The notes: generated from the sequence alone by a model not told the origin. Counted from the stretch's first letter, positions 17,765-26,922 are shown. The stretch is 64,000 bases of DNA from JALORV01 sp963724365 (GCA_963724365.1 CAVRUR010000001.1:310001-374000), one strand, 5' to 3'. Made by a program: numbers and translations.

Positions 17765-17978
17765 ATGTTCCGCAAGATCCTGATCGCGAACCGCGGCGAC
17801 CGAGCGGCGCCCGGCCGCGAGCCCCTAACCGTCGGGCGCGCAGCGCAAGGCGATCGAGCCGCGAGGTGACGATGTTCCGCAAGATCCTGATCGCCAACCG
17901 CGGCGACCGAGCGGCCCACGGCCGCGAGCCCCTAACCGCCGGGCGCGCAGCGCAAGGCGATCGAGCCGCGAGGTGACG
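17765..17978 (+). repeat. two tandem 107-bp units, each a mini-cistron copying the start of liuD
   Basis: Unit 1 is 17765-17871 and unit 2 is 17872-17978; they differ at 4 of 107 positions. Each starts with the first 34-35 bases of liuD (MFRKILIANRG), then departs from it and runs 34 codons to a TGA. The sequence GAGGTGACGATG puts a ribosome site and the stop codon right against the next ATG, so the three starts form a coupled chain. The divergence shows that the duplication is not brand new. Unit 2 contains a GCGGCC-CAC-GGCCGC hairpin. Confidence 0.85.
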
Positions 17979-20000
17979 ATGTTCCGCAAGATCCTGATCG
18001 CCAACCGCGGCGAGATCGCCTGCCGGGTCATCAGCACGGCGCGAAAGATGGGCGTGCGAACGGTCGCGGTGTATTCCGACGCCGATGCCGGCAGCCAGCA
18101 CGTCGCGCTCGCCGATGAAGCCGTGCGACTCGGACCCGCGCCGGCCAAGGACAGCTATCTGCGCGGTGATCTGATCCTGCTGGCGGCGCGCGACCGCGGC
18201 GCGCAGGCGATCCATCCCGGCTACGGCTTTCTCTCGGAGAACGAGTCGTTTGCCCAGGCGTGTATCGACGCGGACATCGTGTTCATCGGGCCGCCGCCGT
18301 TTGCGATCCACGCGATGGGCAGCAAGAGCGAAGCCAAGGCGCTGATGGAGCGCGCCAAGGTGCCACTCGTGCCGGGCTACCACGGGTCGAAGCAGGACCG
18401 CGACTTCCTGCATGAGAAGGCCGACTCGATCGGCTATCCGGTGCTGATCAAGGCCAGCGCCGGCGGTGGCGGCAAGGGCATGCGCATCGTTAACGCGACC
18501 ACGGAGTTTCCGGCCGCACTCGAGTCGTGCCAACGCGAGGCCAAGGCCTCGTTCAGTGACGATCGCGTCCTGATCGAGAAGTACCTGGAGCGACCTCGCC
18601 ATATCGAGATCCAGGTCTTCGCCGACAGTCTTGGCGATGCGGTCTACCTGTTCGAGCGCGACTGCTCGGTGCAGCGGCGCCACCAGAAGGTGATCGAAGA
18701 GGCGCCCGCGCCGGGCATGCCGCCGGAGCGCCGGCGTGCGATGGGCGAGGCAGCGGTTGCCGCGGCGAAGGCGGTCGGCTATGTCGGTGCGGGCACGGTC
18801 GAATTCATCGCCGATCCGCACGGCAACTTCTTCTTCATGGAGATGAACACACGGCTGCAGGTCGAGCACCCGGTGACCGAGATGATCACCGGACACGACC
18901 TGGTCGAATGGCAACTGCGAGTGGCCGCCGGCGAACCGTTGCCGTTGCCAGGCCCCGATCGTCAGAAAGCGCTTGCGATCCACGGCCACGCAATCGAGTC
19001 GCGCATTTACGCCGAGAATCCGGACAAGGGATTCCTGCCATCGATCGGTCGCATTGTCCACCTGGGCGAACCGGCCGCCGCGCGCTTCGAGGGGCAGCGC
19101 GGCGATCCGCCCGCGGCGGTGCGGATCGATACCGGCGTGCGTGCCGGCGACGAGATCACGCCGTACTACGACCCGATGATCGCCAAGCTGATCGTCTGGG
19201 GTGAAGACCGAGCACAGGCGATCGCGCGGATGCAGGAGGCGCTCGCAGAAGTGCATATCGTCGGTGTTGCCAACAACGTCGACTTTCTGGCGCGACTCTT
19301 CGCCAACGCGAGTTTCGCGCGCGGCGAGCTCGATACCGGCCTGATCGAGCGCGAACGGGAACGCCTGTTCGCGCACGATGCCCACGACGAGCGCGTCGGC
19401 AATGAACTGCTCGCCTTCGCGTGCGCACGCGTGCTGGCCGATGAGGCACGCCACGAGTCAACCGATCCGTGGAGCTCGACCCTCGGCTGGCGGCTCAACA
19501 CCACCTACACGCGCACGCTCACCTTCAAGTCGGAGCGTGGCGTGCACGACGTCGATCTCGAATATGCGCGCGTCGGCTACCGCTTTCATCATGCCGGCGC
19601 CCATGCGCCGCTGGCGCTCGCGGGCATCGAAGGCTCGCGCCTTGCCATCGCCTTCGGCGGCCGTTCGCTGCGCGCCGATGTCGTCCGGCAGGGCGACGAA
19701 CTGCATGTCTTCACGCATGGCCGCCATCGCGTGCTGACTCTGGTGGACATCATCGCGCAGTCCGGCGACCACGAAGCGGGGGTTGGCAAGCTCACGGCGC
19801 CGATGCCGGGCAAGGTGATCGCATTGTCGGCGACGACCGGCGCGCGCGTGACCCGCGGCACGCCGTTGCTGGTGATGGAGGCGATGAAAATGGAGCACAC
19901 CATCGTGGCTCCCGCCGACGGTGTCGTCGCGGAGCTGCTGTATGCCGTGGGCGACCAGGTGGCCGAGGGCGCCGAACTCGTTCGCTTCGAATCGGAGTAG
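17979..20000 (+). CDS. liuD: methylcrotonyl-CoA carboxylase, biotin carboxylase and biotin carrier (alpha) subunit
   Basis: A 673-residue protein. Biotin carboxylase N-domain (MFRKILIANRGEIACRVI), ATP-grasp with the glycine loop KASAGGGGKGMRIV, EMNTRLQVEHPVTEM, then a C-domain, a BT-type linker and a C-terminal biotinyl domain with MEAMKMEHT (biotinylated Lys about 637). It carboxylates biotin with ATP and bicarbonate for the liuB transferase. The size and the carrier on the same chain fit MCC or propionyl-CoA carboxylase alpha; the liu context favours MCC. The third start in the repeated series (17979) is the real one, as only it continues into the domain. Confidence 0.93.
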   Translation: MFRKILIANRGEIACRVISTARKMGVRTVAVYSDADAGSQHVALADEAVRLGPAPAKDSYLRGDLILLAARDRGAQAIHPGYGFLSENESFAQACIDADIVFIGPPPFAIHAMGSKSEAKALMERAKVPLVPGYHGSKQDRDFLHEKADSIGYPVLIKASAGGGGKGMRIVNATTEFPAALESCQREAKASFSDDRVLIEKYLERPRHIEIQVFADSLGDAVYLFERDCSVQRRHQKVIEEAPAPGMPPERRRAMGEAAVAAAKAVGYVGAGTVEFIADPHGNFFFMEMNTRLQVEHPVTEMITGHDLVEWQLRVAAGEPLPLPGPDRQKALAIHGHAIESRIYAENPDKGFLPSIGRIVHLGEPAAARFEGQRGDPPAAVRIDTGVRAGDEITPYYDPMIAKLIVWGEDRAQAIARMQEALAEVHIVGVANNVDFLARLFANASFARGELDTGLIERERERLFAHDAHDERVGNELLAFACARVLADEARHESTDPWSSTLGWRLNTTYTRTLTFKSERGVHDVDLEYARVGYRFHHAGAHAPLALAGIEGSRLAIAFGGRSLRADVVRQGDELHVFTHGRHRVLTLVDIIAQSGDHEAGVGKLTAPMPGKVIALSATTGARVTRGTPLLVMEAMKMEHTIVAPADGVVAELLYAVGDQVAEGAELVRFESE

Positions 20001-20026
20001 GCGAGGCTCGGCCGGGTGCCGTACCG

Positions 20027-20989
20027 ATGACCCTGAGAATCGTGTTCTGCGCGCGCGAGACGACGGCGCACGTGTGGGCGGAAGCGCTGCGAGCGGCCCT
20101 CGTGCGCGAGCACGTCGATGCCGACGTCTGGTCGCGCGATGCCGGGCAGGCAGTGGCGGATGCGCACGCACCCCAGGCAGACGTCGCCGTGGTCTGGCGC
20201 CCGCCGGCGGTGCTGTTCGAGGAACAGAGACACCTGCAGGCCGTGTTCAATCTCGGCGCCGGTGTCGATGCGCTGCTGGCCTTGCCCGGACTGCCTACCC
20301 AGGTGAGCGTGTTCCGGCTCGAAGACGCCGGCATGGCACGCGCACTGTCCGAGTATGTGCTGGCCGCCGTGCTGCGCGTCTATCGGCGCTTCGACCGCTA
20401 CGCAACCGCGCAGTCACAGCACTGCTGGCAGCCCGAATCACCGCCGGCGCGCGATCGCTACAACGTCGGTGTCCTCGGCCTGGGCGTGCTCGGTACCGCG
20501 ATTGCGACGACATTGTCCGGGCACGGGTTCGCGGTGCGCGGCCATGCCCGCACGCGCAAGAACATTGCCGGCGTCGACTGTCGTGCCGGCGACGCGGAGT
20601 TCGCCAGCTTTCTCGATGGACTCGACGTACTCGTCAGTGTGCTGCCCGCCACCCCCGCGACACAGGGCATTCTCGATCAACGGGCGCTGGCGCGCCTCGC
20701 CGGTGGCGCGCACGTCGTCAACGTGGGCCGCGGCGCGGTCTTGGTCGAGGCCGACCTGCTGGCGCTGCTCGATTCCGGGCACCTCGGCGGTGCGACTCTG
20801 GACGTGTTTGCGACCGAACCGCTGCCTGCCGATCACCCGTTCTGGGCACGGCGTGACATCGTCATCACGCCGCACGTGGCAGCCGAGACCGAACTGATAC
20901 CGGCGATCGAGCAGGTCGTCGGCAAGCTGGCCCGCTGGTCACGCGGCGACCCGGTCAGCGGCGCTGTCGACCGGGCGCGCGGCTACTGA
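20027..20989 (+). CDS. glyoxylate/hydroxypyruvate reductase A-like 2-hydroxyacid dehydrogenase
   Basis: A 320-residue D-2-hydroxyacid dehydrogenase of the GhrA group. The NAD(P) Rossmann motif is VGVLGLGVLGTAIATTL. Catalytic residues fit the family: Arg in SVFRLEDAGMARALSEYV, GRGAVLVEADLLALLDSGHLG, Glu in DVFATEPLPADHPFW and His in ITPHVAAETE. GhrA enzymes reduce glyoxylate and hydroxypyruvate. It starts 26 bases after liuD, so cotranscription is possible, but a link to leucine is not evident. Confidence 0.85.
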   Translation: MTLRIVFCARETTAHVWAEALRAALVREHVDADVWSRDAGQAVADAHAPQADVAVVWRPPAVLFEEQRHLQAVFNLGAGVDALLALPGLPTQVSVFRLEDAGMARALSEYVLAAVLRVYRRFDRYATAQSQHCWQPESPPARDRYNVGVLGLGVLGTAIATTLSGHGFAVRGHARTRKNIAGVDCRAGDAEFASFLDGLDVLVSVLPATPATQGILDQRALARLAGGAHVVNVGRGAVLVEADLLALLDSGHLGGATLDVFATEPLPADHPFWARRDIVITPHVAAETELIPAIEQVVGKLARWSRGDPVSGAVDRARGY

Positions 20990-20999
20990 ATCGAGTGCC

Positions 21000-21539
21000 T
21001 TAGCCCATCTCACCCGGAGCGGCCGACATGCGGTTCTGCTCGCGAAAAGCGAACTGCACGGCAACCGCTTCGGTCTCGCACGACTCGTCCCCGAGATTGG
21101 CCGCGAAGTAGCGCACCTGCAGGTAGTGCGCGTATTCGTGGGCCAGCGACTCGTCGAGCGTCCGGCGCAGGCGCCGGTAGTAGGCCGGATCGTCCGCCAG
21201 GTAGATCTCGTTGCGCGCGACCACATAGACATTGGCGATCATCGGCGGACGGAAGTGCCACTGGGGAGCGACGGCATCCTGGAACTGCGCGAGCGGCGTG
21301 CTGCTTTCGAAATGGATGCGCGGCAGCGGTTCGTCGGCGCGAAGCGTGATGTTCATCTGGCGCGCCACCGATTCGAGGATGTAGCGCGGATCATGCTGCA
21401 GCCTTGCCCTTGCCGACGGATCCGCGCCGACTGTCCCGTGCAGACCGAGCAGCAGGCCGAGCAACACCCCAAGCACTGCGCCGCGCCGTGATCCGCCGGC
21501 GGAGCTGCGGTCTTCTCGTGATGACGTTTTCGGTTGCAT
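21000..21539 (-). CDS. exported protein with HExxH zinc-protease-like motif (DUF6647-like)
   Basis: A 179-residue protein with a basic N-terminus and a hydrophobic segment (GAVLGVLLGLLLGLHGTVGA), so it is exported or anchored. The mature part carries LAHEYAHYLQVRYFAANL followed by ESCETEAVAVQFA: an HExxH motif plus a downstream glutamate, the gluzincin arrangement of zinc ligands. The preceding strands (NEIYLADDPAYYRRLRRTLD) resemble the edge strand of small metalloproteases. No activity is known. It converges with ghrA, the two genes ending about 10 bases apart. Confidence 0.7.
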   Translation of the reverse strand: MQPKTSSREDRSSAGGSRRGAVLGVLLGLLLGLHGTVGADPSARARLQHDPRYILESVARQMNITLRADEPLPRIHFESSTPLAQFQDAVAPQWHFRPPMIANVYVVARNEIYLADDPAYYRRLRRTLDESLAHEYAHYLQVRYFAANLGDESCETEAVAVQFAFREQNRMSAAPGEMG

Positions 21540-21678
21540 CTGCCGATTCCCCTGCGCGACGAATCGCGGAGTTCAGATGCAGCCATGCTGACTGTTACGC
21601 CGTCGGCGCGCGACGGCGGAAGCCGCGGACGGGACGCGGCAAACCCACGTTCATCGTGACGAAGAAGCACAAAGACGC

Positions 21679-21714
21679 AGCGGCCGCGGGGCGCAATGCG
21701 CCGCCGCGGCCGCT
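21679..21714 (-). terminator. strong hairpin downstream of the DUF5666 gene
   Basis: AGCGGCCGCGG and CCGCGGCCGCT form a perfect 11-bp stem around a 14-base loop, 18 bases past the stop of the minus-strand DUF5666 gene. Reading on the minus strand, GCGTCTTTGTGC follows, only weakly T-rich, so termination is likely but not certain. Confidence 0.55.
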
Positions 21715-21732
21715 GTGAGAGGGACGGCCCGG

Positions 21733-23607
21733 TCAGGGTTTGAGGAATGTGATCCGGGTTGCGTTGACCTTGCCGGCCGCCAGCGTGGCCTCGACCTTGA
21801 CCAGGTCACCGTTCGTAAGGTCGGCCTCCGCACCCCAGCGGAACTCGGTCGTGGCACTCCAGGTCACGGTCTGCCCACGAACGACGAAGGTCTTGTCGAC
21901 CAGCTTGATATCGCTGACCATGCCCAGGAGCCTTGCCGTCACACTCGGCACCTGCACCTCGACCTCGCGGGCGACCACATCCGCACCGACAAGCTGGGCA
22001 CGCACCTCGACTCGTTGGCCATTGGCGAGCGGCCCATTCCTGATCTCGGTCTTCGCGTCGATCTTGATCGCCGAGCCGTTGAGCGTGAAGCCGGTCGCCG
22101 CAACATTCGAGATGGCCCCCTCCAGATAGACCGACGGAGTGAACACGGACGACTTGAACTCGACCTTGCTGACCAGGAAGACCGTGCCGTCCCACGCGCC
22201 CCTGACCTCGACCGCGTCACCGTCGGAAAAGTCGCCCTTGACGCCCCCCTCGAATACCGCACCGGGCGACAGCTTCATCGCGATACCGAGTAGCTTGAAC
22301 GTGCCGTCGGCCGCCTTGTATTCGGCTACGACACCGAATAGCCTGAAGTCCATGCCGCGCGGCGGTGTGTCGAAGCGGACTTCGTCGGCCTTGACGACAT
22401 CGCCCGCGATGCGACCCTTGATCACGACGAACGCGCCGTTCTTGAGGTCTTCCGCTTTGCCGTCCCTGAACATCGCGGCGTTCGCGTTGACCGGCACGCC
22501 GCGCACCTTGAAATTCGCCGCCAGCGCCGTGAAGTCCGTGACCTGTCCCGCGAGGAAGACCCGACGCTGCTCGGAGGCCGGAATCACCCACACGCGCGTG
22601 GCGGTGAGCACGGTGCCGGCCGGAGTCGTCGTCAGCGTGCCCTCGACCCGCACCAGCGCCATGTTCTTGATGTCAGCGAACGTCGGGCTCTGGCCGCCCT
22701 TGAGTTCGGCGTTGGCCGCATCGACAGCGAGGCCGTTGAGCTTGAACTTCTTGCCGTCGGCCGCCGCGTCGGTGACCAGTCCGCCGATGTGCAGTCGGCG
22801 CCCTTCGAGCGTGGGCATCTTGACCACGCGCACCGCCTTGGCGGCCAGCGTGCCGGCCGCCGGCAGCTGATCGCTGAAGACAGTTACGAAGACGTTGTCC
22901 TCGATCTTGGCGCCGTCGGGCTTGACGATGGCATTGGTGAAATTGATAGTCAGGTCGCCGAGCTTGAAGGTCTTCGCTGTTGCATTCAGGCTCTTGACCA
23001 ATCCGCCCGCGCGCACCTTGATTTCGCCCGCCGCGGGCTTGACCTCGACGCGTGTGGCGACGATGTTCTGCGTCGCATCGAGCGTGCCGTGGACCTCGGT
23101 CCAGTCACCGATCTTGAGTTTCGACAGGTCGTCGATACCCTCGAACACGGTCCTCGCGTCGCCGGTCGTCACGACCTTCACGGTCTGGCCGAGCACCTTG
23201 AAGCTGCCGCCGTTCAGATCGATCGAGTCGACCGGCCCGATGGCGGTCGCCCGCACGAGCAGTTTCGTGGCCTGACCCGATGCATCGAGCGCGATTTCGA
23301 CCTGCTGGCCGAGCTTGAGGTCGGCCATGGTCGCCGCCGTCTCTGCGCGCGGGTCGACATCGAGCGCGACGCTGGCGTTGCTGGCGGCGCTGTAGTCGAC
23401 GCCGTCCACGGCAATCGTCGTGGTGAATCCTGTGACCGTGCCCGCAACGACGGACATCGCATCGGCGGGCGATGACGGCGGCGCCCCGGCCGTGCCCGGC
23501 ACCGGCGCTCCGTCGGTCTCGGGACTCCCCGGCGCCAGGTCACCGCCACACGCGGCCAGCAGCACGGTCATCAGCAAGGCTGCAAGGCGACTCGAACTTG
23601 ATCTCAT
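21733..23607 (-). CDS. DUF5666 multi-repeat lipoprotein
   Basis: A 624-residue lipoprotein with lipobox LLMTVLLAACGG (Cys about residue 20) and a Pro/Gly/Ala-rich linker. The rest is about eight small beta domains of 65-75 residues that repeat a pattern of G-x-V-x-(12)-F-x-V-x-G-x2-V followed by L-x-x-G-x-x-V-x-V-x-G; examples are LHIGGLVTDAAADGKKFKLN and VFLAGQVTDFTALAANFKVR. These are DUF5666 domains, OB-like barrels of unknown function found in envelope proteins. The start is preceded by AATGAGGAGAAGT on the minus strand, a good ribosome site. Confidence 0.88.
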   Translation of the reverse strand: MRSSSSRLAALLMTVLLAACGGDLAPGSPETDGAPVPGTAGAPPSSPADAMSVVAGTVTGFTTTIAVDGVDYSAASNASVALDVDPRAETAATMADLKLGQQVEIALDASGQATKLLVRATAIGPVDSIDLNGGSFKVLGQTVKVVTTGDARTVFEGIDDLSKLKIGDWTEVHGTLDATQNIVATRVEVKPAAGEIKVRAGGLVKSLNATAKTFKLGDLTINFTNAIVKPDGAKIEDNVFVTVFSDQLPAAGTLAAKAVRVVKMPTLEGRRLHIGGLVTDAAADGKKFKLNGLAVDAANAELKGGQSPTFADIKNMALVRVEGTLTTTPAGTVLTATRVWVIPASEQRRVFLAGQVTDFTALAANFKVRGVPVNANAAMFRDGKAEDLKNGAFVVIKGRIAGDVVKADEVRFDTPPRGMDFRLFGVVAEYKAADGTFKLLGIAMKLSPGAVFEGGVKGDFSDGDAVEVRGAWDGTVFLVSKVEFKSSVFTPSVYLEGAISNVAATGFTLNGSAIKIDAKTEIRNGPLANGQRVEVRAQLVGADVVAREVEVQVPSVTARLLGMVSDIKLVDKTFVVRGQTVTWSATTEFRWGAEADLTNGDLVKVEATLAAGKVNATRITFLKP

Positions 23608-23867
23608 TACTTCTCCTCATTCTGTGTAGCGATCGTGCGCGCGCCCAACCCGCGACGGCGGCGCAATGGTCGAAACTATGCGCGATCATCGCTGGCGATC
23701 ACAAGGCGTTGCTTCACCGTGATGCGGTAACCCATTGGTCGGGTTTGTCCGGCAGGTACAAGCGGACTGCATCGAGTCGAGTGCGATTGAGAAATTTTCC
23801 CAACCACAGGTCTGATTGCCCGCGCGCTACCATTTGATCGTTCATCACGGCATTCCCGGGAGTGCGC

Positions 23868-24776
23868 ATGCCCCTGCCCGCACGCGTCAAGATCGTCGAC
23901 GTCGGCCCACGCGATGGGCTGCAGAATGAGAAACAGATGATTCCAGCCGATGTCAAGATCGAGCTGGTCGATCGACTCACGGCGGCCGGCTTCGGCGCGA
24001 TCGAGGTGACCTCGTTCGTGTCGCCGAAATGGGTGCCGCAGATGAGCGACGGGGCCGAAGTGATGTCCCGCATCCGCCGCAAGCCGGGTATCGTGTATTC
24101 GGTGCTCGTGCCGAACATGAAAGGCTTCGAGGGTGCTCTCGCGACCCGGCCTGACGAGATCGTCGTGTTCGGCGCGGCCAGCGAGGCGTTCTCGCAGAAG
24201 AACATCAATTGTTCGATCGCCGAATCGATCGAACGCTTTCAGCCAGTGGTGACGGCCGCGCGGTCCCACGGCATGCACGTGCGCGGCGCCATTTCATGCG
24301 CGCTGGGCTGTCCCTACCAGGGCGAAGTCGCGCCGGATGCGGTCAGATATGTCGCACAACTGATGCACGACATCGGCGTGCAGCATGTCGGCGTCGCGGA
24401 CACCATCGGCACCGGCACGCCCGAGAAGACCAAGCGCGCGATGGACGCGGCGTTGCAGGTCTACGAATTGGCCGATGTTTCGGGCCATTTTCATGACACC
24501 TACGGCATGGCAACGGCCAACGTCTACGCCTGCCTCGAACTCGGCATCGCGAGCTTCGACACGAGCATCGCCGGACTCGGCGGGTGCCCGTATGCCAAGG
24601 GCGCCACCGGCAACGTTGCCACCGAGGACGTGCTGTACCTGCTCAATGGACTCGGCATAGAAACCGGCATCGACTTCACACAGGTCGTCGCGACTGGACA
24701 ATGGATCAGTGCGATCCTCGAGCGCAAGGCGTTCACGCGCGCCGGCAATGCCGTCACCGCGAAGCTTGCGGCCTGA
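23868..24776 (+). CDS. liuE: hydroxymethylglutaryl-CoA lyase
   Basis: A 302-residue TIM-barrel lyase that cleaves HMG-CoA to acetoacetate and acetyl-CoA, the last step of leucine catabolism. Family marks: VDVGPRDGLQNEKQ (metal and catalytic Arg/Asp), FVSPKWVPQM, FHDTYGMATANVYA (metal-binding His pair region) and the signature GLGGCPYAKGATGNVATED with the catalytic cysteine. ATG 23868 is preferred over the GTG at 23862. It is separated from liuD by three unrelated genes, two on the other strand. Confidence 0.94.
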   Translation: MPLPARVKIVDVGPRDGLQNEKQMIPADVKIELVDRLTAAGFGAIEVTSFVSPKWVPQMSDGAEVMSRIRRKPGIVYSVLVPNMKGFEGALATRPDEIVVFGAASEAFSQKNINCSIAESIERFQPVVTAARSHGMHVRGAISCALGCPYQGEVAPDAVRYVAQLMHDIGVQHVGVADTIGTGTPEKTKRAMDAALQVYELADVSGHFHDTYGMATANVYACLELGIASFDTSIAGLGGCPYAKGATGNVATEDVLYLLNGLGIETGIDFTQVVATGQWISAILERKAFTRAGNAVTAKLAA

Positions 24777-25068
24777 TCATTTCTCGACTCGCCTGAGTTA
24801 GTGCCCGCATCGCGCGACGCTCGTCGCCGCGCGGTGGGCAAAACCGCTCGTTCCCGACCAGCGGCGACTCGCACAAACCGCTTGTCGCTGCGGGCGGCGA
24901 ATCACGCGCAATTCACCCAATCGCCGAGCGCCGCGCTCCGGAAAATTCCGCACAAGGATCCGGCAGCGCTCAGCGCGTTCCGCTGGCGGTTTATTAGGTG
25001 AGATTCATCACTTTCAACCGGGGCGTCGCGGTGCGGACTGCCGTGGTTGATCTCAATACGGTGCGTCA

Positions 25069-25401
25069 ATGAAGACCACTTCCCGGTTTGTCCTGCATGA
25101 CCGCCTGCTGACGGCTGCGCTCGCAGCCGCTCTTGCTGCGGCAGCGCTCTTCTGGAGTGCAATCGCGCTGGCGTAAGACATCGACATTTACTCGCTGCCG
25201 AACATCCAGGGCTTCCACCCCAACGTGCTGATGAAGAGCTACTGTTTGACGAACTACGCTAAGTGGCTGCTGCGCGGCGAAAGCGGCGCCATTTCGATCT
25301 CGCTCGGCGCACTGACGCGCCTGCACAGCAACCCGTTCTGGTCCCTGATCGACCATCAGATCGGCACACTGGTCGACGTCGACCTCGCGCGCGCGCGTTA
25401 G
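25069..25401 (+). pseudogene. PilY1-like N-terminal fragment with an internal stop
   Basis: From ATG 25069 a signal peptide (LLTAALAAALAAAALFWSAIALA) runs into TAA at codon 36; the same frame stays open to 25401 with DIDIYSLPNIQGFHPNVLM. DIDIY soon after the signal peptide, followed by a PNVL stretch, resembles the start of type IV pilus tip proteins (PilY1), but the remaining 56 residues are not recognisable. It may be a degraded remnant; a separate 56-residue gene from ATG 25231 is the alternative. It overlaps the end of the next, convergent gene. Confidence 0.35.
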
Positions 25402-25997
25402 CCCGGTCCCGTGTGCAGTGCGCGGCGCAGCGATAGCGCGCGCCGTCCCCAGATCCACACGTATTGGGCGCCGGACGCGACGACCGTCGCAAACAGCATG
25501 GCAAAGAGCAACGGAAGCTGCGTATCGACCTCGAAGAGGTTTGCGGCATTGGCGAGCACGGCCGCGAGCACAGCGAACTCGAGCACCGTGTTGAGCTTGG
25601 AGAGCCACGTCGGAGCCATCTCGACCGGCCCGATCAACCGGTGATAGGCCACCGCACCGCCCACGATGACGATGTCCCGAAGTACGATCGCGGCCGCGAG
25701 CCACAGAGGCAGCAGCCCCTGCCACGCCAGCACCAGGGTGACGGTCAGCATCGTCAGTTTGTCCGCGACCGGATCGGCAATCGCGCCGAAGCGCGTCCGC
25801 GCGTTGAAACGTCGGGCGATCTGCCCGTCGACGAGATCGCTCAGCGCAGACACCAGCAGCGTCCAGAGGGCCGTCACGTAGCGCTGCTCGACGAGCAGTG
25901 CGCCGATCACCGGGATCAGCACACCGCGAACGACCGTGATCGCGTTGGGTACATGGCGCAGGGCGCGGCCTGGAACGGTGTCAGAGGCGGGCCACAT
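25398..25997 (-). CDS. CDP-alcohol phosphatidyltransferase
   Basis: A 199-residue membrane enzyme with about five to six hydrophobic helices. The full family motif D-x2-D-G-x2-A-R-x8-G-x3-D-x3-D is present (DLVDGQIARRF ... GAIADPVADKL), so it should transfer a phosphatidyl group from CDP-diacylglycerol to an alcohol, as PgsA or ClsC-like enzymes do. The acceptor is unknown. The start at 25997 is chosen because the longer frame runs into the upstream aldo/keto reductase gene; the two genes still overlap by 17 bases. Confidence 0.85.
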   Translation of the reverse strand: MWPASDTVPGRALRHVPNAITVVRGVLIPVIGALLVEQRYVTALWTLLVSALSDLVDGQIARRFNARTRFGAIADPVADKLTMLTVTLVLAWQGLLPLWLAAAIVLRDIVIVGGAVAYHRLIGPVEMAPTWLSKLNTVLEFAVLAAVLANAANLFEVDTQLPLLFAMLFATVVASGAQYVWIWGRRALSLRRALHTGPG

Positions 25998-26919
25998 GAT
26001 CTGCGATCGTCCGCCGTAACGCGGCATCCGGCAAGCGGCCGTGGGCCGCTGCGATGTTGTCGCGCATGTGCTCCGGATCGGTCGTTGCCGGGATGGCACA
26101 GGTCACTGCGGGGTGCGAGACGATCCACTTCAGGCACACCTGGGCCCAGCTCGTGCAGCCAATTTCGGCCGCCCAGCCCGGCAGCCGGAAGCCGTTCAGC
26201 CGGTCGACCAGCGAGCCACCGTCAAAGGGCCGATTGATGATGACCGCGGTGCCGCGTTCGGCCGCCAGGGGCAGCAGGCGCGCCTCGACGCTGCGATCAG
26301 CAAAGCTGTAACTCACCTGCATGAAGTCGAATTCCTCGCGCTTCAGCGCCGCTTCGAGCGCCGCATGGCGGCGGCCATGCGAGGTGGTGATGCCGACGTA
26401 GCGCACGCGTCCCTCGGCCCGCCACTGGCGCAGCGTCGCCAGGTGGGTCTCCCAGTCGACCATGTTGTGGATCTGCAGCAAATCGAAGCGCTTGATACCC
26501 CAGAGCTGCAGCGAGTCGAGCATCTGCCGCGCCCCCGCATCGCGGCCCTGGGTCCAGACCTTGGTCGCCGCGAACGTGCTCGCTGCGCTGCCCAGTTGCG
26601 CGATCAGTTCCCCGACGACCGCCTCGGCGCGCCCGTACATCGGGCTCGAGTCGATCATCCGCCCGCCGCCCGCATAGAACGACTCCAGTACCCGGCGGCG
26701 CCGCGCAAGATCGAATGCACTGCGGCCAATGTCGAAGGTCAGCCAGGTGCCCATGCCGACGGCGGGAATCGTCTCGCCACTGCGCGAAATGGTGCGCGTG
26801 ATCAGTGAGCCCGTCGGCGTAGGCTCGCTGAGAGCCAGCCCGGGGGCCATCGACAGAGCCGCGGCCGCAAGCAGGCGGCGGCGACCGTGCGAAGGGACGG
26901 TGGACGAAAGTGCGGGCAT
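25981..26919 (-). CDS. exported aldo/keto reductase
   Basis: A 312-residue AKR-fold protein. The N-terminus HGRRRLLAAAALSMAPGLALS is Tat-like, so the protein is probably exported folded with its cofactor. AKR catalytic tetrad candidates are Asp and Tyr in MIDSSPMYGRAEAVVG, Lys in FAATKVWTQGR and His in DLLQIHNMVDW. The C-terminus CAIPATTDPEHMRDNIAAAHG matches AKR cofactor-binding segments. A periplasmic AKR is unusual, as NADPH is not available there. The substrate is unknown. Confidence 0.85.
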   Translation of the reverse strand: MPALSSTVPSHGRRRLLAAAALSMAPGLALSEPTPTGSLITRTISRSGETIPAVGMGTWLTFDIGRSAFDLARRRRVLESFYAGGGRMIDSSPMYGRAEAVVGELIAQLGSAASTFAATKVWTQGRDAGARQMLDSLQLWGIKRFDLLQIHNMVDWETHLATLRQWRAEGRVRYVGITTSHGRRHAALEAALKREEFDFMQVSYSFADRSVEARLLPLAAERGTAVIINRPFDGGSLVDRLNGFRLPGWAAEIGCTSWAQVCLKWIVSHPAVTCAIPATTDPEHMRDNIAAAHGRLPDAALRRTIADHVARL

Positions 26920-26922
26920 CGT

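Noticed and set aside
17765..17978. CRISPR array or insertion sequence
   Set aside because: Units are direct, adjacent, without spacers, and copy the start of the next gene; no transposase or terminal inverted repeats.
17715..19454. 579-codon open frame on the - strand opposite liuD
   Set aside because: Antisense shadow of the biotin carboxylase gene; no recognisable domain and no ribosome site.
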